Assembly: GCA_902786205.1 (NCBI GenBank)
Contig: CADABQ010000006.1
Location: 62,001 to 126,000 of the forward strand
Origin: an uncultured Lachnospiraceae bacterium
GTDB lineage: Bacteria; Bacillota; Clostridia; Lachnospirales; Lachnospiraceae
DNA: 64,000 bases
Direction of reading: 5' to 3'
Below the pieces are notes generated by a model. It ran no database searches. It was not told the origin of the DNA and was given only the letters and a program-made list of their open reading frames with translations. The position numbers and the translations under genes were made by a program. Shown here piece after piece: positions 25,401 through 35,375 of the stretch (position 1 is its first letter; each line of letters opens with the position of its first letter).

Positions 25401-27629
25401 TTAATATCCATTCATCGGATTTAAATCATAATATACACTTACTTGTCGAAATGCCTCGGAATAATGCACAAAACCTTCCAAGAAAGATTTTATCTCTAAC
25501 ACACTCTCTAATTGTTTTGCTTTTATGTAAAGCAATTTTCGATAGCGCTCACTTACACGATAAACGGTAGCATTTGCAGGTCCTATGATTGTTACTCCAT
25601 TGGTTTGTTTTTCTACCGCTGCACCTTTCAAAAACATAGCAGCCTGCGTTACTTTTTGTTCTGATTTTGAAACTACCACGATAGCGAGAATAACACCAAA
25701 TGGCGGATATTCTAGAATCTTTCGATAAAGCATTTCCTTTTCATAAAATCCCACATAGTCCTGATTTTCTACCATTTTTAAACTATAATGTTCTGGCTGA
25801 TAGGTTTGAATAATCATTTTTCCGGCATCCTTTCGCCTGCCTGCACGTCCTGCAGCCTGATAAAGCAATTGAAAGGTTCGTTCTGCACTCCGAAAATCAT
25901 TCATATTTAACGATAAATCTGCCGCCATCGCAGCCACCAACGCTACATTTGCAAAATCATGCCCTTTTACAATCATCTGCGTGCCAATCAGAATGTCTGC
26001 TTCCCCAGCGTTAAACTGCTGCAATATTTTGCTATATTCTCCCTTTTTGGAAGTGGTGTCTCCATCCATCCGAAGAATACGAGCATTTGGAAATTCTTTC
26101 CTTGCGTACTCCTCAACCTTCTGCGTACCAATTCCAAAAGCAGCAATATACGGAGACCCACAAGAAGGACATTTTTTAGGGCGTTTTTGTACATATCCAC
26201 AATAATGACACATAAGCATGTTATTTTTGTGTTCTGTCAGTGAAACATCACAATGTGGACAATGCAACACCTGACCACAAGCCCGGCAAGAAACAAAACC
26301 TGCATATCCTCGACGATTGATAAATAGCAACACTTGCTTTTTTTGTGTTAAACACTCCCACATTTGCTCTACTAAACTTCTGCTAAAAATAGACATATTT
26401 TTCTTTTTGAGTTCTTCCCGCAAATCCACGATAGAAACCTCTGTATCCAAACTTCCATTTGCCCTTTCCTCCAAAGTAAATAACTGGTATTCTCCAGACA
26501 TTGCTTTGTAATAGCTTTCAATCGATGGTGTAGCAGAACCCATAAGAACCATTGCCTCACACATTTTCGCCCTTTGAATTGCAACTTCTCTCGTATGATA
26601 TTTCGGTTGATTTTCATTTTGATAAACAGGTTCATGCTCCTCATCAATGATGATAAGTCCTAATCTTTCAAACGGTGTAAACAATGCGGAACGTGGTCCA
26701 ATTACAATATCTACCTCTCCATTTTTTGCGCGTTCATACTGATCTGAGCGCTCTCCTTCTGACAATTTAGAATGTAATACGGTAATACGATCTCCAAAAC
26801 GTTGATAAAAACGTTCCATCATCGACACGGTCAAAGCAATTTCCGGAATCAGAAAAATAACTTGCTTTTTTTGTGTAATTACATCATCCATAATTTCCAT
26901 ATATATTTCTGTTTTTCCACTTCCCGTTATACCGCGGAGCAAACATGGTTTCAGCTTTTTACACTGCACGTTTTCTATAATAGCATTCACAATACTTTGC
27001 TGTGCCTGTGTAAGAGTAATACAATAGTCCTCTGAAATATGGATGGGAATCGGATTTCGATAAACTTTTTTAGTCGAAACAACCAATATACCAAGTCGCT
27101 CCAATGCCTTAATTGCATCTCTGCTCACTTGATGCTCTTTGATTGCCTGTGCCATCTCTATGGTAGAAAATTCTTTTAATACAGTGGCAAGACGTAACCG
27201 TGCTTTATTCCCCTTTTTTTCACATTCTTCTATAAATAAGTCTAATCGACTTTGCTCTACGACTAAATGTAAATACTTTTTTTGTTTTTCTTTCACTTTA
27301 CGTTTCACTGGTAAAACGGCACGTAATGCATCGTTCATCGTAGAACCATATCTTTCCCGCATCCAAGCTGCAAGTTGAATAAAATGACTTTCTAAAATGG
27401 TTCCATCTGTAATTACACTAGAAATTGGTTTTATTTTTTTCGGATCAAACTCCGAGGTAGAAGACAATCCTAAAACAAACCCTTTGATCTGCCGATTTCC
27501 TGCACCAAAAGGAATGAGCACCTGTGTACCAATTTGTACACAGGATTCCCATTCCTCCGGTATCGCATATTCATATATCTTATCTAGATTTCCATGTGAA
27601 ATATTCACGATTACGCTTGCATACTTCAT
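25401..27629 (-). CDS. priA: Primosomal helicase PriA
   Basis: 3'-5' helicase that restarts stalled replication forks. The 742-residue protein has an N-terminal DNA-binding domain, Walker A GITGSGKTE, Walker B IIDEEHE, and the zinc-binding insert with cysteine pairs (CRACGQVLHCPHCD then CHYCGY and CPSCGS). The C-terminal helicase lobe has QAAGRAGRR. It starts 12 bases after murF ends and is read in the same run. Confidence 0.97.
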   Translation of the reverse strand: MKYASVIVNISHGNLDKIYEYAIPEEWESCVQIGTQVLIPFGAGNRQIKGFVLGLSSTSEFDPKKIKPISSVITDGTILESHFIQLAAWMRERYGSTMNDALRAVLPVKRKVKEKQKKYLHLVVEQSRLDLFIEECEKKGNKARLRLATVLKEFSTIEMAQAIKEHQVSRDAIKALERLGILVVSTKKVYRNPIPIHISEDYCITLTQAQQSIVNAIIENVQCKKLKPCLLRGITGSGKTEIYMEIMDDVITQKKQVIFLIPEIALTVSMMERFYQRFGDRITVLHSKLSEGERSDQYERAKNGEVDIVIGPRSALFTPFERLGLIIIDEEHEPVYQNENQPKYHTREVAIQRAKMCEAMVLMGSATPSIESYYKAMSGEYQLFTLEERANGSLDTEVSIVDLREELKKKNMSIFSRSLVEQMWECLTQKKQVLLFINRRGYAGFVSCRACGQVLHCPHCDVSLTEHKNNMLMCHYCGYVQKRPKKCPSCGSPYIAAFGIGTQKVEEYARKEFPNARILRMDGDTTSKKGEYSKILQQFNAGEADILIGTQMIVKGHDFANVALVAAMAADLSLNMNDFRSAERTFQLLYQAAGRAGRRKDAGKMIIQTYQPEHYSLKMVENQDYVGFYEKEMLYRKILEYPPFGVILAIVVVSKSEQKVTQAAMFLKGAAVEKQTNGVTIIGPANATVYRVSERYRKLLYIKAKQLESVLEIKSFLEGFVHYSEAFRQVSVYYDLNPMNGY

Positions 27630-27641
27630 CTACTACTCCAC

Positions 27642-29096
27642 TTATTTTTTTAATGCTTCCACAACTTCTTCCATATGCATTCCACGAGAACCTTTTACAA
27701 GAATGGCATCTCCTGCTTTCACATTTAAAAGAAGATATTGCTCTGCATCTGCTTTATTTTCGAAGTCCTCTGCTATTATATTACTGCCACAATCCTTTAT
27801 CGCTCTGCAAATTTCTTTTGCCTCTGTTCCAACCGTTACCACCATATCAATTTGATGCCCATGTCGCTTTGTTTCTGCTAAAAAGCTGCCAACATCATAA
27901 TGGCATTTTTTCGAAGAAACACCTAATTCCAATACGTCTGCAAATACCAAAATTCTTCGCTGTATCCCTTCCATGTCTAACAACATTAATGCACCGCTTT
28001 TCATAGAATCCGGACTTGCATTATAGGTGTCATCAATAATTTTTTTTCCATTACATTCATAAATTTGGCCACGCATACTGATCGGTTTATAATCTTCTAA
28101 TCCTTTTTTTGCCTCAGAAGGGTCTATCTGAAATTCTTCTGCAACAGCTAATGCAACTGTGGCATTGTATATATTATGTTCTCCAAGAACCGACAATGTA
28201 ACCATTTCTTCTTTTGTTGCAGACTTATATTTAAATTGCTGCCCTTCTCCCTTTCGCACAACGTCTGTTGCCTGAAACGCACAAGAATCACCCTGTCCAA
28301 ACTCCTTCACAATACAGTTTGAAAACTTTTCTATTGTTTTCGCATCAAAAAGTGCTGTATCTATCGGCTGATTCTTCTTTTTCTTTGCCACAAATTCTTT
28401 CATCTCATGAAGTAAGCGGTCTTCACCATTAACATACAAGGAACATTCTCCAGAAAAATAATCCATAATGTTCGATTTTTCCTTTCGAATATTTTCCTGA
28501 GAACCTAATTGTCCAATATGTGATACTCCTATATTTGTCATGACTGCCAAATCTGGTCTTGCAATAGCTGCTAATCGTTCCATTTCTCCAACTTCACTCA
28601 TTCCCATTTCAATTACCGCAACCTGCGTATCTTCCTCTAGGTAAAACATCATCAAGGGCAATCCGATTTGGCTATTCATATTTCCTTTTGTTTTTAAGAC
28701 ATTGTATTTTGTGCCTAACGCTGCTGCAATCATCTCTTTGGTTGTTGTTTTTCCCACACTACCGGTAATGCCTACAATTTTTACATCAAACAAACTACGA
28801 TACCAAGCTGCTGCCAGCTGCAAAGCCTCTGTCGTATCCTCTACTTGAATGTAAACTTTTCCTGGAAGAAATTTACTACATTCCTTTGCTGTAAAAGTAG
28901 CCACTGCACCAGCCTCTAATGCCATATCGATAAAGTTATGTGCATCCACACGTTCTCCTACAATAGGAACAAACAATGCTCCCTTTGTAATCTCCTTTGA
29001 ATTTGTGCTAACAGAGGTAATAAGCGTATCTCCTGCCCCAGAAAGAATCGTTCCATTTACTGCCTTTGCCAACGCTTCTGCATGAATTTCCTTCAT
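27642..29096 (-). CDS. murF: UDP-MurNAc-tripeptide:D-Ala-D-Ala ligase MurF
   Basis: Adds D-Ala-D-Ala to finish the UDP-MurNAc-pentapeptide. The 484-residue Mur ligase has P-loop GITGSVGKTTTKEM, the central ATPase pattern GMSEVGEMERLA and the C-terminal DDTYNASPDSM and VKGSRGMHME motifs typical of MurF. It follows murE by ten bases, so the last two amino-acid additions of the precursor are co-expressed, away from murD and mraY. Confidence 0.96.
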   Translation of the reverse strand: MKEIHAEALAKAVNGTILSGAGDTLITSVSTNSKEITKGALFVPIVGERVDAHNFIDMALEAGAVATFTAKECSKFLPGKVYIQVEDTTEALQLAAAWYRSLFDVKIVGITGSVGKTTTKEMIAAALGTKYNVLKTKGNMNSQIGLPLMMFYLEEDTQVAVIEMGMSEVGEMERLAAIARPDLAVMTNIGVSHIGQLGSQENIRKEKSNIMDYFSGECSLYVNGEDRLLHEMKEFVAKKKKNQPIDTALFDAKTIEKFSNCIVKEFGQGDSCAFQATDVVRKGEGQQFKYKSATKEEMVTLSVLGEHNIYNATVALAVAEEFQIDPSEAKKGLEDYKPISMRGQIYECNGKKIIDDTYNASPDSMKSGALMLLDMEGIQRRILVFADVLELGVSSKKCHYDVGSFLAETKRHGHQIDMVVTVGTEAKEICRAIKDCGSNIIAEDFENKADAEQYLLLNVKAGDAILVKGSRGMHMEEVVEALKK

Positions 29097-29106
29097 GTTT
29101 TCCTCC

Positions 29107-30573
29107 TTACTGAATCTTTTCTTCTTCCTTTACTTGTGCTACTAATTCTCTCTCATCCATATGATGTTTCTTTCCCTTTATTTCCTGATAATCCTCATGT
29201 CCTTTTCCTGCAAGTACAATTACATCACCCTCTTGTGCATGCACCATACAATAACGGATAGCTTCTTTTCGGTCTGCGATCATTACATACTTTCCATCCG
29301 CTTTCTTTACACCCGTTAAAATATCATCCATAATTGCCTGTGGTTCTTCATCTCTTGGATTATCTGATGTAATAACCGTTAAATCTGCAAGTTTAGAGGA
29401 AACTTCTCCCATTTCATAACGGCGAAGTTTGGAACGATTTCCGCCACAGCCAAACAAACATACCAAACGTTTTGGATGGTATGCCTTTAAAGTTGTAAGC
29501 AAACTTTCCAAACTCATAGCATTATGTGCATAATCAATCATAAGAGTAAATCGCTTTGATACTGGAAGTAATTCCACTCTTCCCTTTACACGAATTCCTT
29601 CTAATGCAGATTGAATCGCATCTTCTTTTACTCCAAAATGACGACAAATCGAAATTGCTGCCAATGAATTATATACACTAAATTTACCAGGTACATCAAT
29701 TTCTACTGGCATATTTAACAAACCACTCATATTATAGGAAACACCTAAAAATCCAGGTCTGTGAATCAGTTCTACATTTTCAGCACGCAAATCTGCTTTT
29801 TCAGAAAAGCCAAAACTTTCCACCTGACAGGTATGACCTTCTAATACTCGCTCTGTATGCTCATCATCCATATTGACAATACCTGTTTTACACTGTTTAA
29901 ATAACATTCCTTTGCAATGTAAATACTCATCAAAATCCTTATGCTCGTTTGGACCAATGTGATCTGGCTCTAAATTTGTAAAAATACCATAATCAAACAC
30001 AAAGCCACCAACTCTATGTAACTTTAATCCCTGAGACGATACTTCCATTACCACACATTCTATACCTGCATCTACCATTTCACGAAATGTTTTTTGCACA
30101 ACATAAGATTCCGGTGTGGTATTGACCGCCGGAATGTGCTTGTCTCCAATAATCGTTTCAATCGTTCCGATCAGCCCTGTCCGAAAACCAGTTTTTTCCA
30201 AGATAGATTTTACCATGTAGGAGGTTGTCGTTTTTCCTTTTGTACCTGTAATACCAATTGTTTTTAACTGTTCTGCAGGATTTCCAAAATAAGAAGCTGA
30301 CATACATGCCAATGCAAGACGGGTATCCTCTACCTTTATCACTGTAACGTTATCTGGAACGGTCACTTCTTTCTCTACTACTACCGCTGCAACTTCCTTT
30401 TGTATTACTTGATCTATAAAATCGTGTCCATCTACTACTGCTCCGCTAATACAAACAAATGCTGCATCTTTACAGGCTTTTCTGGAATCAAACACTAATT
30501 CACTTACTTCTCTATCAATAGTACCTTGCACTACTTCATACTTTATTTTGTCTAATAAATCTGCTACTATCAT
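29107..30573 (-). CDS. murE: UDP-MurNAc-L-Ala-D-Glu:meso-DAP ligase MurE
   Basis: Adds the third stem-peptide residue. The 488-residue protein has P-loop GITGTKGKTTTSYM and the substrate motif DNPR (in TSDNPRDEEP), the mark of meso-diaminopimelate-specific enzymes rather than lysine ones. dapF, which makes meso-DAP, lies directly upstream, so sequence and context agree. In Bacillus murE is inside the mraY cluster; here it is with murF. Confidence 0.96.
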   Translation of the reverse strand: MIVADLLDKIKYEVVQGTIDREVSELVFDSRKACKDAAFVCISGAVVDGHDFIDQVIQKEVAAVVVEKEVTVPDNVTVIKVEDTRLALACMSASYFGNPAEQLKTIGITGTKGKTTTSYMVKSILEKTGFRTGLIGTIETIIGDKHIPAVNTTPESYVVQKTFREMVDAGIECVVMEVSSQGLKLHRVGGFVFDYGIFTNLEPDHIGPNEHKDFDEYLHCKGMLFKQCKTGIVNMDDEHTERVLEGHTCQVESFGFSEKADLRAENVELIHRPGFLGVSYNMSGLLNMPVEIDVPGKFSVYNSLAAISICRHFGVKEDAIQSALEGIRVKGRVELLPVSKRFTLMIDYAHNAMSLESLLTTLKAYHPKRLVCLFGCGGNRSKLRRYEMGEVSSKLADLTVITSDNPRDEEPQAIMDDILTGVKKADGKYVMIADRKEAIRYCMVHAQEGDVIVLAGKGHEDYQEIKGKKHHMDERELVAQVKEEEKIQ

Positions 30574-30614
30574 TTTTTCCCTCCTACTCTCATACGGATT
30601 TTACTATTTTGTCG

Positions 30615-31451
30615 CTATTCTACCGTAATTTCACCGTCAAATACTATTGTTGCAGGTCCTGTCATAAATACATGATTTGTCTTCTTGTCATACTCTATCT
30701 TTAAATCTCCACCAAGCAAATGTATTATGACTTCCTCTTCTGTTTTCCCGTTTAAAATGCAAGCTACTGCTGTAGCACATGCTCCAGTACCACAAGCAAG
30801 TGTCTCTCCAGAGCCTCTCTCCCACACTCTCATGTTTACTTCTTTTTTATTTAATATTTGAACAAATTCTGTATTCACGCGTTCTGGAAACATTGCATGT
30901 TTTTCAAAGATAGGTCCGATTTTTTCTAATGGTAATGACGCAGTATCATCTACCCAAACAACAGCATGTGGATTTCCCATAGATACGCAGGTCATTTCGT
31001 ATTCCTGACCATTTATTTTTACTTTTTCACCAATCATTTTTTCTTTCTGCCACTCTACTGGAATCTCTTTTGTATTTAAAATCGGTTCACCCATATCTAC
31101 TTTTACCGTTTTTACTTTTCCGTTTTCCACCTGAAGGTCTAAATATTTTATCCCTCCTTTTGTTTCAATGGAAATCCTAGTTTTATCCGTCAATCCATAA
31201 TCATATACGTATTTTGCAATACAACGCACACCATTTCCGCACATCTTTCCTTCTGAGCCATCCGCATTAAACATACGCATACGAAAATCTGCCTGTTCCG
31301 ATGGACAAATTAAAATTAATCCATCGGAACCAATCCCAAAATGGCGATCACTGACCTGCACTGCCAATTTGGAAGGATCGTCAACCTGTTCCTTAAAACA
31401 ATTGACATATACATAATCGTTTCCGCAACCATGCATTTTTGTAAATTTCAT
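30615..31451 (-). CDS. dapF: Diaminopimelate epimerase
   Basis: Converts LL- to meso-diaminopimelate for lysine and peptidoglycan. The 278-residue protein has the two catalytic cysteines of the family: Cys71 in MCGNGVRC and Cys220 in LACGTGACATA. It sits between argS and murE with 18 and 41 base gaps and so feeds the MurE substrate. Confidence 0.97.
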   Translation of the reverse strand: MKFTKMHGCGNDYVYVNCFKEQVDDPSKLAVQVSDRHFGIGSDGLILICPSEQADFRMRMFNADGSEGKMCGNGVRCIAKYVYDYGLTDKTRISIETKGGIKYLDLQVENGKVKTVKVDMGEPILNTKEIPVEWQKEKMIGEKVKINGQEYEMTCVSMGNPHAVVWVDDTASLPLEKIGPIFEKHAMFPERVNTEFVQILNKKEVNMRVWERGSGETLACGTGACATAVACILNGKTEEEVIIHLLGGDLKIEYDKKTNHVFMTGPATIVFDGEITVE

Positions 31452-31469
31452 AAACTTTCCCTCTTTCTT

Positions 31470-33236
31470 TTACATACGATCTGGAGCTTCCATACCTAAT
31501 AAATCCACACAAGTTTCTAATACACCTTTTGTAAGACGTATCAATGAAATCCATGATTTCTGACGTTCTTTATCTTCTTCTGCAATAATTTTGTTTTCAT
31601 GATAAAATCTTGCAAACGCATTGGATAATTCATAAATATACTGACACATTTTATGTGGTGCGTTTTCTTCAAACGCTGTTTCCATCATATCATTGAATTT
31701 TGAAAGTTCTAGCATCAATGCTGTCTCACTATCGCTTACTGGTGCAGCTAAATCTGTACTTTCTGGTAATTTTCCTATTTTTTCTTCATACTTTGCTAAA
31801 ATAGATTTAATACGAACAATCGTATATAAAATATATGGACCTGTATTTCCTTCAAAAGATGCAAAACGCTCAATATCAAAAACATAATCTTTGGAGGCTT
31901 GATTGGATAAATCCCCATACTTTAATGCTGCTACTCCAACTTTTCTTGCAATTTCCTTTGCCTCTTCTTCGGATACCTCTCGGTCTGCTACTTTATCATA
32001 TACGGCATCTGTAATGAGTTGTATTAATGTTTCCAATCTCATAACGCCACCTTCTCTTGTCTTGAATGGTTTTCCATCCTTTCCATTCATTGTACCAAAT
32101 CCAAGGAACGTAAGTTTTGTATCTTCTCCAACTAACTTTGTCTTTTTCGCACAACGGAATACTTGCTCAAAATACAATTCCTGTCTTTTATCTACCACAT
32201 ACGTAATCGCATCCGGCTGGAACAATTTCATACGTTCTACAATTGTTGCTAGGTCCGTCGTATTGTAAAGCGTAGCACCATCCGATTTTAAAATCATACA
32301 TGGAGGAATTTCTTTTTTATCGGTTTCTTCTTTTACGTCTACAACTAATGCACCATCGCTCAAATAAGCATAACCATTTTTCTTCATATCTTCCACCATG
32401 TCTGCAATATATGGCTGTGCATCACTTTCCTTTTTCCACAAATCAAACTCTACATTTAACTTTTCATAATTCTTTTTCAAATCATTTACGGATACATTTA
32501 AAATATGCTCCCATAATGCATGATATCCACGTTTTCCGCTCTGTAAAAGGAAGGTTGCATTTTGTGCTTCCTCACGATATTCTGGATGCTCTTTCGAATA
32601 TGCATTGGCATATGGATAAATTTCTTCCAGTTCTGACATAGTAAATGGGGCTTCCTTTGGATATTCTCCTGTAAAAGTATCGTCAAAATAAACCCAATCC
32701 GGATTTCTCTTTTTACATTCTGTAATGATAAGTCCCATTTGAAGTCCCCAGTCTCCTAAATGTGCATCACCAATTACTTTATGTCCCATAAACTTGCCAA
32801 AACGTTTTATACTTTCACCGATGATGGCAGAGCGCAAATGTCCTACATGCAGTGGTTTTGCAATATTAGGTCCACCATAATCTATAATAATTGTCTTAGG
32901 ATTCTTTGCTTCCTCTACACCATATTTTTTGTCTGCTGCCATTCCAGAGACATATTTTGCCAAGCAGTCACCACTTAATGTAATATTAATAAATCCCGGT
33001 GCGACTGCAACAATGGACTGAAAAGTATCACTTTCCTGCAAGAATTCTACAACTTCCTGTGCAATCATAATTGGTGCTTTTTTATATTGTTTTGCTGCTG
33101 CCAATGCACCATTACACTGATACTGGCATAAATCCGGACGATTTGAAACCGTAACATTACCATATTTTTCTTCATACCCTGCTTTTACAAAAGCCTGAGT
33201 CACTTCCTTTTTTATCTCATTGATTAGCTTTTCCAT
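31470..33236 (-). CDS. argS: Arginyl-tRNA synthetase
   Basis: Class I synthetase charging tRNA-Arg. The 588-residue protein has the N-terminal Add-1 domain, the HIGH-type motif HVGH (130-133), and a C-terminal DALR anticodon-binding domain ending in LLGMEAPDRM. It is first in the argS-dapF-murE-murF run and has its own promoter. The Shine-Dalgarno sequence at the start codon is weak, while a stronger one lies about 60 bases upstream in the leader. Confidence 0.97.
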   Translation of the reverse strand: MEKLINEIKKEVTQAFVKAGYEEKYGNVTVSNRPDLCQYQCNGALAAAKQYKKAPIMIAQEVVEFLQESDTFQSIVAVAPGFINITLSGDCLAKYVSGMAADKKYGVEEAKNPKTIIIDYGGPNIAKPLHVGHLRSAIIGESIKRFGKFMGHKVIGDAHLGDWGLQMGLIITECKKRNPDWVYFDDTFTGEYPKEAPFTMSELEEIYPYANAYSKEHPEYREEAQNATFLLQSGKRGYHALWEHILNVSVNDLKKNYEKLNVEFDLWKKESDAQPYIADMVEDMKKNGYAYLSDGALVVDVKEETDKKEIPPCMILKSDGATLYNTTDLATIVERMKLFQPDAITYVVDKRQELYFEQVFRCAKKTKLVGEDTKLTFLGFGTMNGKDGKPFKTREGGVMRLETLIQLITDAVYDKVADREVSEEEAKEIARKVGVAALKYGDLSNQASKDYVFDIERFASFEGNTGPYILYTIVRIKSILAKYEEKIGKLPESTDLAAPVSDSETALMLELSKFNDMMETAFEENAPHKMCQYIYELSNAFARFYHENKIIAEEDKERQKSWISLIRLTKGVLETCVDLLGMEAPDRM

Positions 33237-33270
33237 TACTCTTTGACCTATCCTTTCGCTAAATTATGGT

Positions 33271-33298
33271 TTATCTACACAATACGATTCACACCTCC
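33271..33298 (-). promoter_or_regulatory. Unused strong Shine-Dalgarno and tiny reading frames in argS leader
   Basis: GGAGG (33294-33298) in the argS leader has no annotated gene after it. Two minute frames follow: TTG TGT AGA TAA, and GTG AAT CGT ATT GTG TAG. Each contains one arginine codon. A regulatory leader peptide is possible but speculative. The spacing is 11 bases for the first and only 1 for the second. Confidence 0.25.
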
Positions 33299-33329
33299 TA
33301 TAGAGGCAAGTAGATTCATAGTTATTACC

Positions 33330-33358
33330 ACTATACCACATTTCATTTATAAAGTAAA
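33330..33358 (-). promoter_or_regulatory. Sigma-A promoter of argS
   Basis: Minus-strand TTTACT (33353-33358), a 17-base spacer and TATAGT (33330-33335), with TG one base before the -10 (extended -10). The -35 overlaps the last bases of the terminator of the preceding gene. Confidence 0.65.
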
Positions 33359-33449
33359 ACTACCTAGAAAAACATTCTTTTTTATAGCAGCTTGACCAAT
33401 AACCTTTTACTGTGCCAAACAAAACGCCTTCCTTTTTCCAGGTAGTTTT
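33356..33449 (-). terminator. Long-looped inverted repeat after the sulfotransferase-like gene
   Basis: Arms 33356-33372 and 33433-33449 pair over 17 bases with one mismatch, around 60 unpaired bases. T runs flank both ends. It probably works as terminator for the upstream gene. The size and arm layout would also fit a small palindromic element. Confidence 0.45.
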
Positions 33450-33505
33450 TTTCTTTTTCTATTTGTAATTATGTAACAATTCGACCGGGCAGAAATATTA
33501 CGAAA

Positions 33506-35263
33506 TTATTGAAACCAAAATCCTTTAAAATTATTTTTTTCTACAAGCAAAACATTTGGTAAATCATGACTAAATTTTCGAATCATTCTACCTTTTTTAT
33601 CATATTCTGCATACTCTTTTATGCTTCCATAATTATAAATATTTCGGTCTCCGTAAAATTGCATACTTCCCTTATCCGGTGTATAACTTACTTCTTTTTT
33701 TTCTTCTTTACTATATTGTGCATTCGCTTCATCGATCAAATATTTATCCACATATGAACACTTTGCATCTCTTTGTTTCGTTCCAATGCCTTTATAATCT
33801 GTCCAGTTTATTTTCGGTCTGGTAGCACTATACCCATAATTACTGTTCCATACATATAAGTAATACTGCCCATCGTCTAACTTGCTCGAGGTTTCTGTCT
33901 GTATACAAGTCGGACGAAACGGTGCATAAAAGACTTCCTCTGCCTTTCCCAAATCAACCACACTGTTTGCCTGTGCCTCTTCCTGTGCTACATCTGCCTC
34001 TTCCTGCCCTGCTTTTGCCAGAAGTTTCTTTTCGTATCCACTCTTTTTCCAGACTTTTGTTTCCCCAATAATAAAGGAAATTCTTGGAGAACGACTGTTG
34101 ATATTTATAACCTTAAAAATAGAAGATAATTCACGAGAACTGATAAGCACCTCATCACTATTTACCTGTGTCACACTAGTTAAATCAATCCAATTTATTT
34201 CCTTTTGCTTCTTTTTCTTCTTTGCTTTTTTCAACATCTGAGGCAAAAGTTTTTCCATAGAAAATAATTCCTTTACCTCTCCATTTTGTAAATCCAACGA
34301 AAGCAACGTATCTCTGACTGATTTGCTCTTTTTACCAGTTTTGGTTGCTAAAATCCATAAATCTCCATAACCATTGTAAATAAAATCTTCATACTGATTA
34401 TACTTTCCTAAGGAATAAACCTTCTCCACTTCTCCTAATGGTCCAACTGCTACTATATGTTTTTTATCAATGGCATAATACATTCTATTATCTTGCAGCA
34501 AAACCCTTTGTGATGCAATACTGTTCAACGGAATTTCTCCTCGAAGGACACCACTATTATCATAGAGCAAAATAGATTTTTTTCCGAAAAGAGTATATAA
34601 TCCATTGCTCACTTGCTGTTCGCTTCGTCCAGAAGAAACTGTAATTTTTGTCTTTGCTCCAGATTGCGATGCAGGAACATCAATCGCATACACTTTTCGG
34701 TTACGCAGTTTATCGTCCTTGCCATACAAATCTAAAATCAACAAATTCTTTCTTCCTGGCACAAATCCCGTTACCTGATAGCTATGTTCCCTTGTCAAGT
34801 TATCTTTTTTACCATTATATAATGTTCTTGTAAAGTTTGGTATTTTCTCATCCTCTACCTGTACCGTATAACGAATATAGGTATCTTCAGTAGCCATAAA
34901 GTACAAATACAGCGATAGATGATTTGTTCCATATGGATCCCATTCCATCAAGGGATTATTAAAATCATATATGATCTTTTTTTTGCATTTTTCAATGTGT
35001 CGATTTTGTTTATCCGTATATTCTATCGAATAGATTGTTTTTGTATCTTTTGCTTTTGTATCCATTGCAGTATTTTCAATTTGTCTTTCATCAAACACTT
35101 CTTTTTGGGAATCCTTTGATAAAATATCCAATTCTTGTCGTTCTAAGCGTTTCTGTGCATCCTGTATTTTTTTATTCTGTCGATATCCAAAAAAACAAAT
35201 CCCCCCTAACGCCAAAACCATAATAAGACTCGTGATCAATGCTGTTTTTAATTTTTTCTTCAT
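33506..35263 (-). CDS. Exported aryl-sulfate sulfotransferase-like protein, catalytic His apparently lost
   Basis: 585 residues with one N-terminal membrane anchor (about 7-26) and no lipobox. The body resembles the arylsulfotransferase (ASST) propeller family as I know it: NPLMEWDPYGTNHLSLYLYF near 102-121, YGDLWILA near 298-305, VLISSRELSSIFKV near 371-384, and a C-terminal YDKKGRMIRKF. Where the family has catalytic histidines I see Tyr-Glu-Asp (290-292) and Ile-Asp-Leu (358-360); the arginine (Arg376) is kept. A Lys/Ala/Glu-rich insert lies near 340-355 and 412-432. It may be a binding or structural propeller rather than an enzyme. Its function is unknown. Confidence 0.6.
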   Translation of the reverse strand: MKKKLKTALITSLIMVLALGGICFFGYRQNKKIQDAQKRLERQELDILSKDSQKEVFDERQIENTAMDTKAKDTKTIYSIEYTDKQNRHIEKCKKKIIYDFNNPLMEWDPYGTNHLSLYLYFMATEDTYIRYTVQVEDEKIPNFTRTLYNGKKDNLTREHSYQVTGFVPGRKNLLILDLYGKDDKLRNRKVYAIDVPASQSGAKTKITVSSGRSEQQVSNGLYTLFGKKSILLYDNSGVLRGEIPLNSIASQRVLLQDNRMYYAIDKKHIVAVGPLGEVEKVYSLGKYNQYEDFIYNGYGDLWILATKTGKKSKSVRDTLLSLDLQNGEVKELFSMEKLLPQMLKKAKKKKKQKEINWIDLTSVTQVNSDEVLISSRELSSIFKVININSRSPRISFIIGETKVWKKSGYEKKLLAKAGQEEADVAQEEAQANSVVDLGKAEEVFYAPFRPTCIQTETSSKLDDGQYYLYVWNSNYGYSATRPKINWTDYKGIGTKQRDAKCSYVDKYLIDEANAQYSKEEKKEVSYTPDKGSMQFYGDRNIYNYGSIKEYAEYDKKGRMIRKFSHDLPNVLLVEKNNFKGFWFQ

Positions 35264-35375
35264 TCCTATCCCTCTCTCCCTTTGTCTTATGAAATAGCAT
35301 AGATGATTGCAAAACTTTATTTGTTTTATACTTTTATGTGCATAATCTACAAGAACTAAGCCAAAAATTTTGTAA

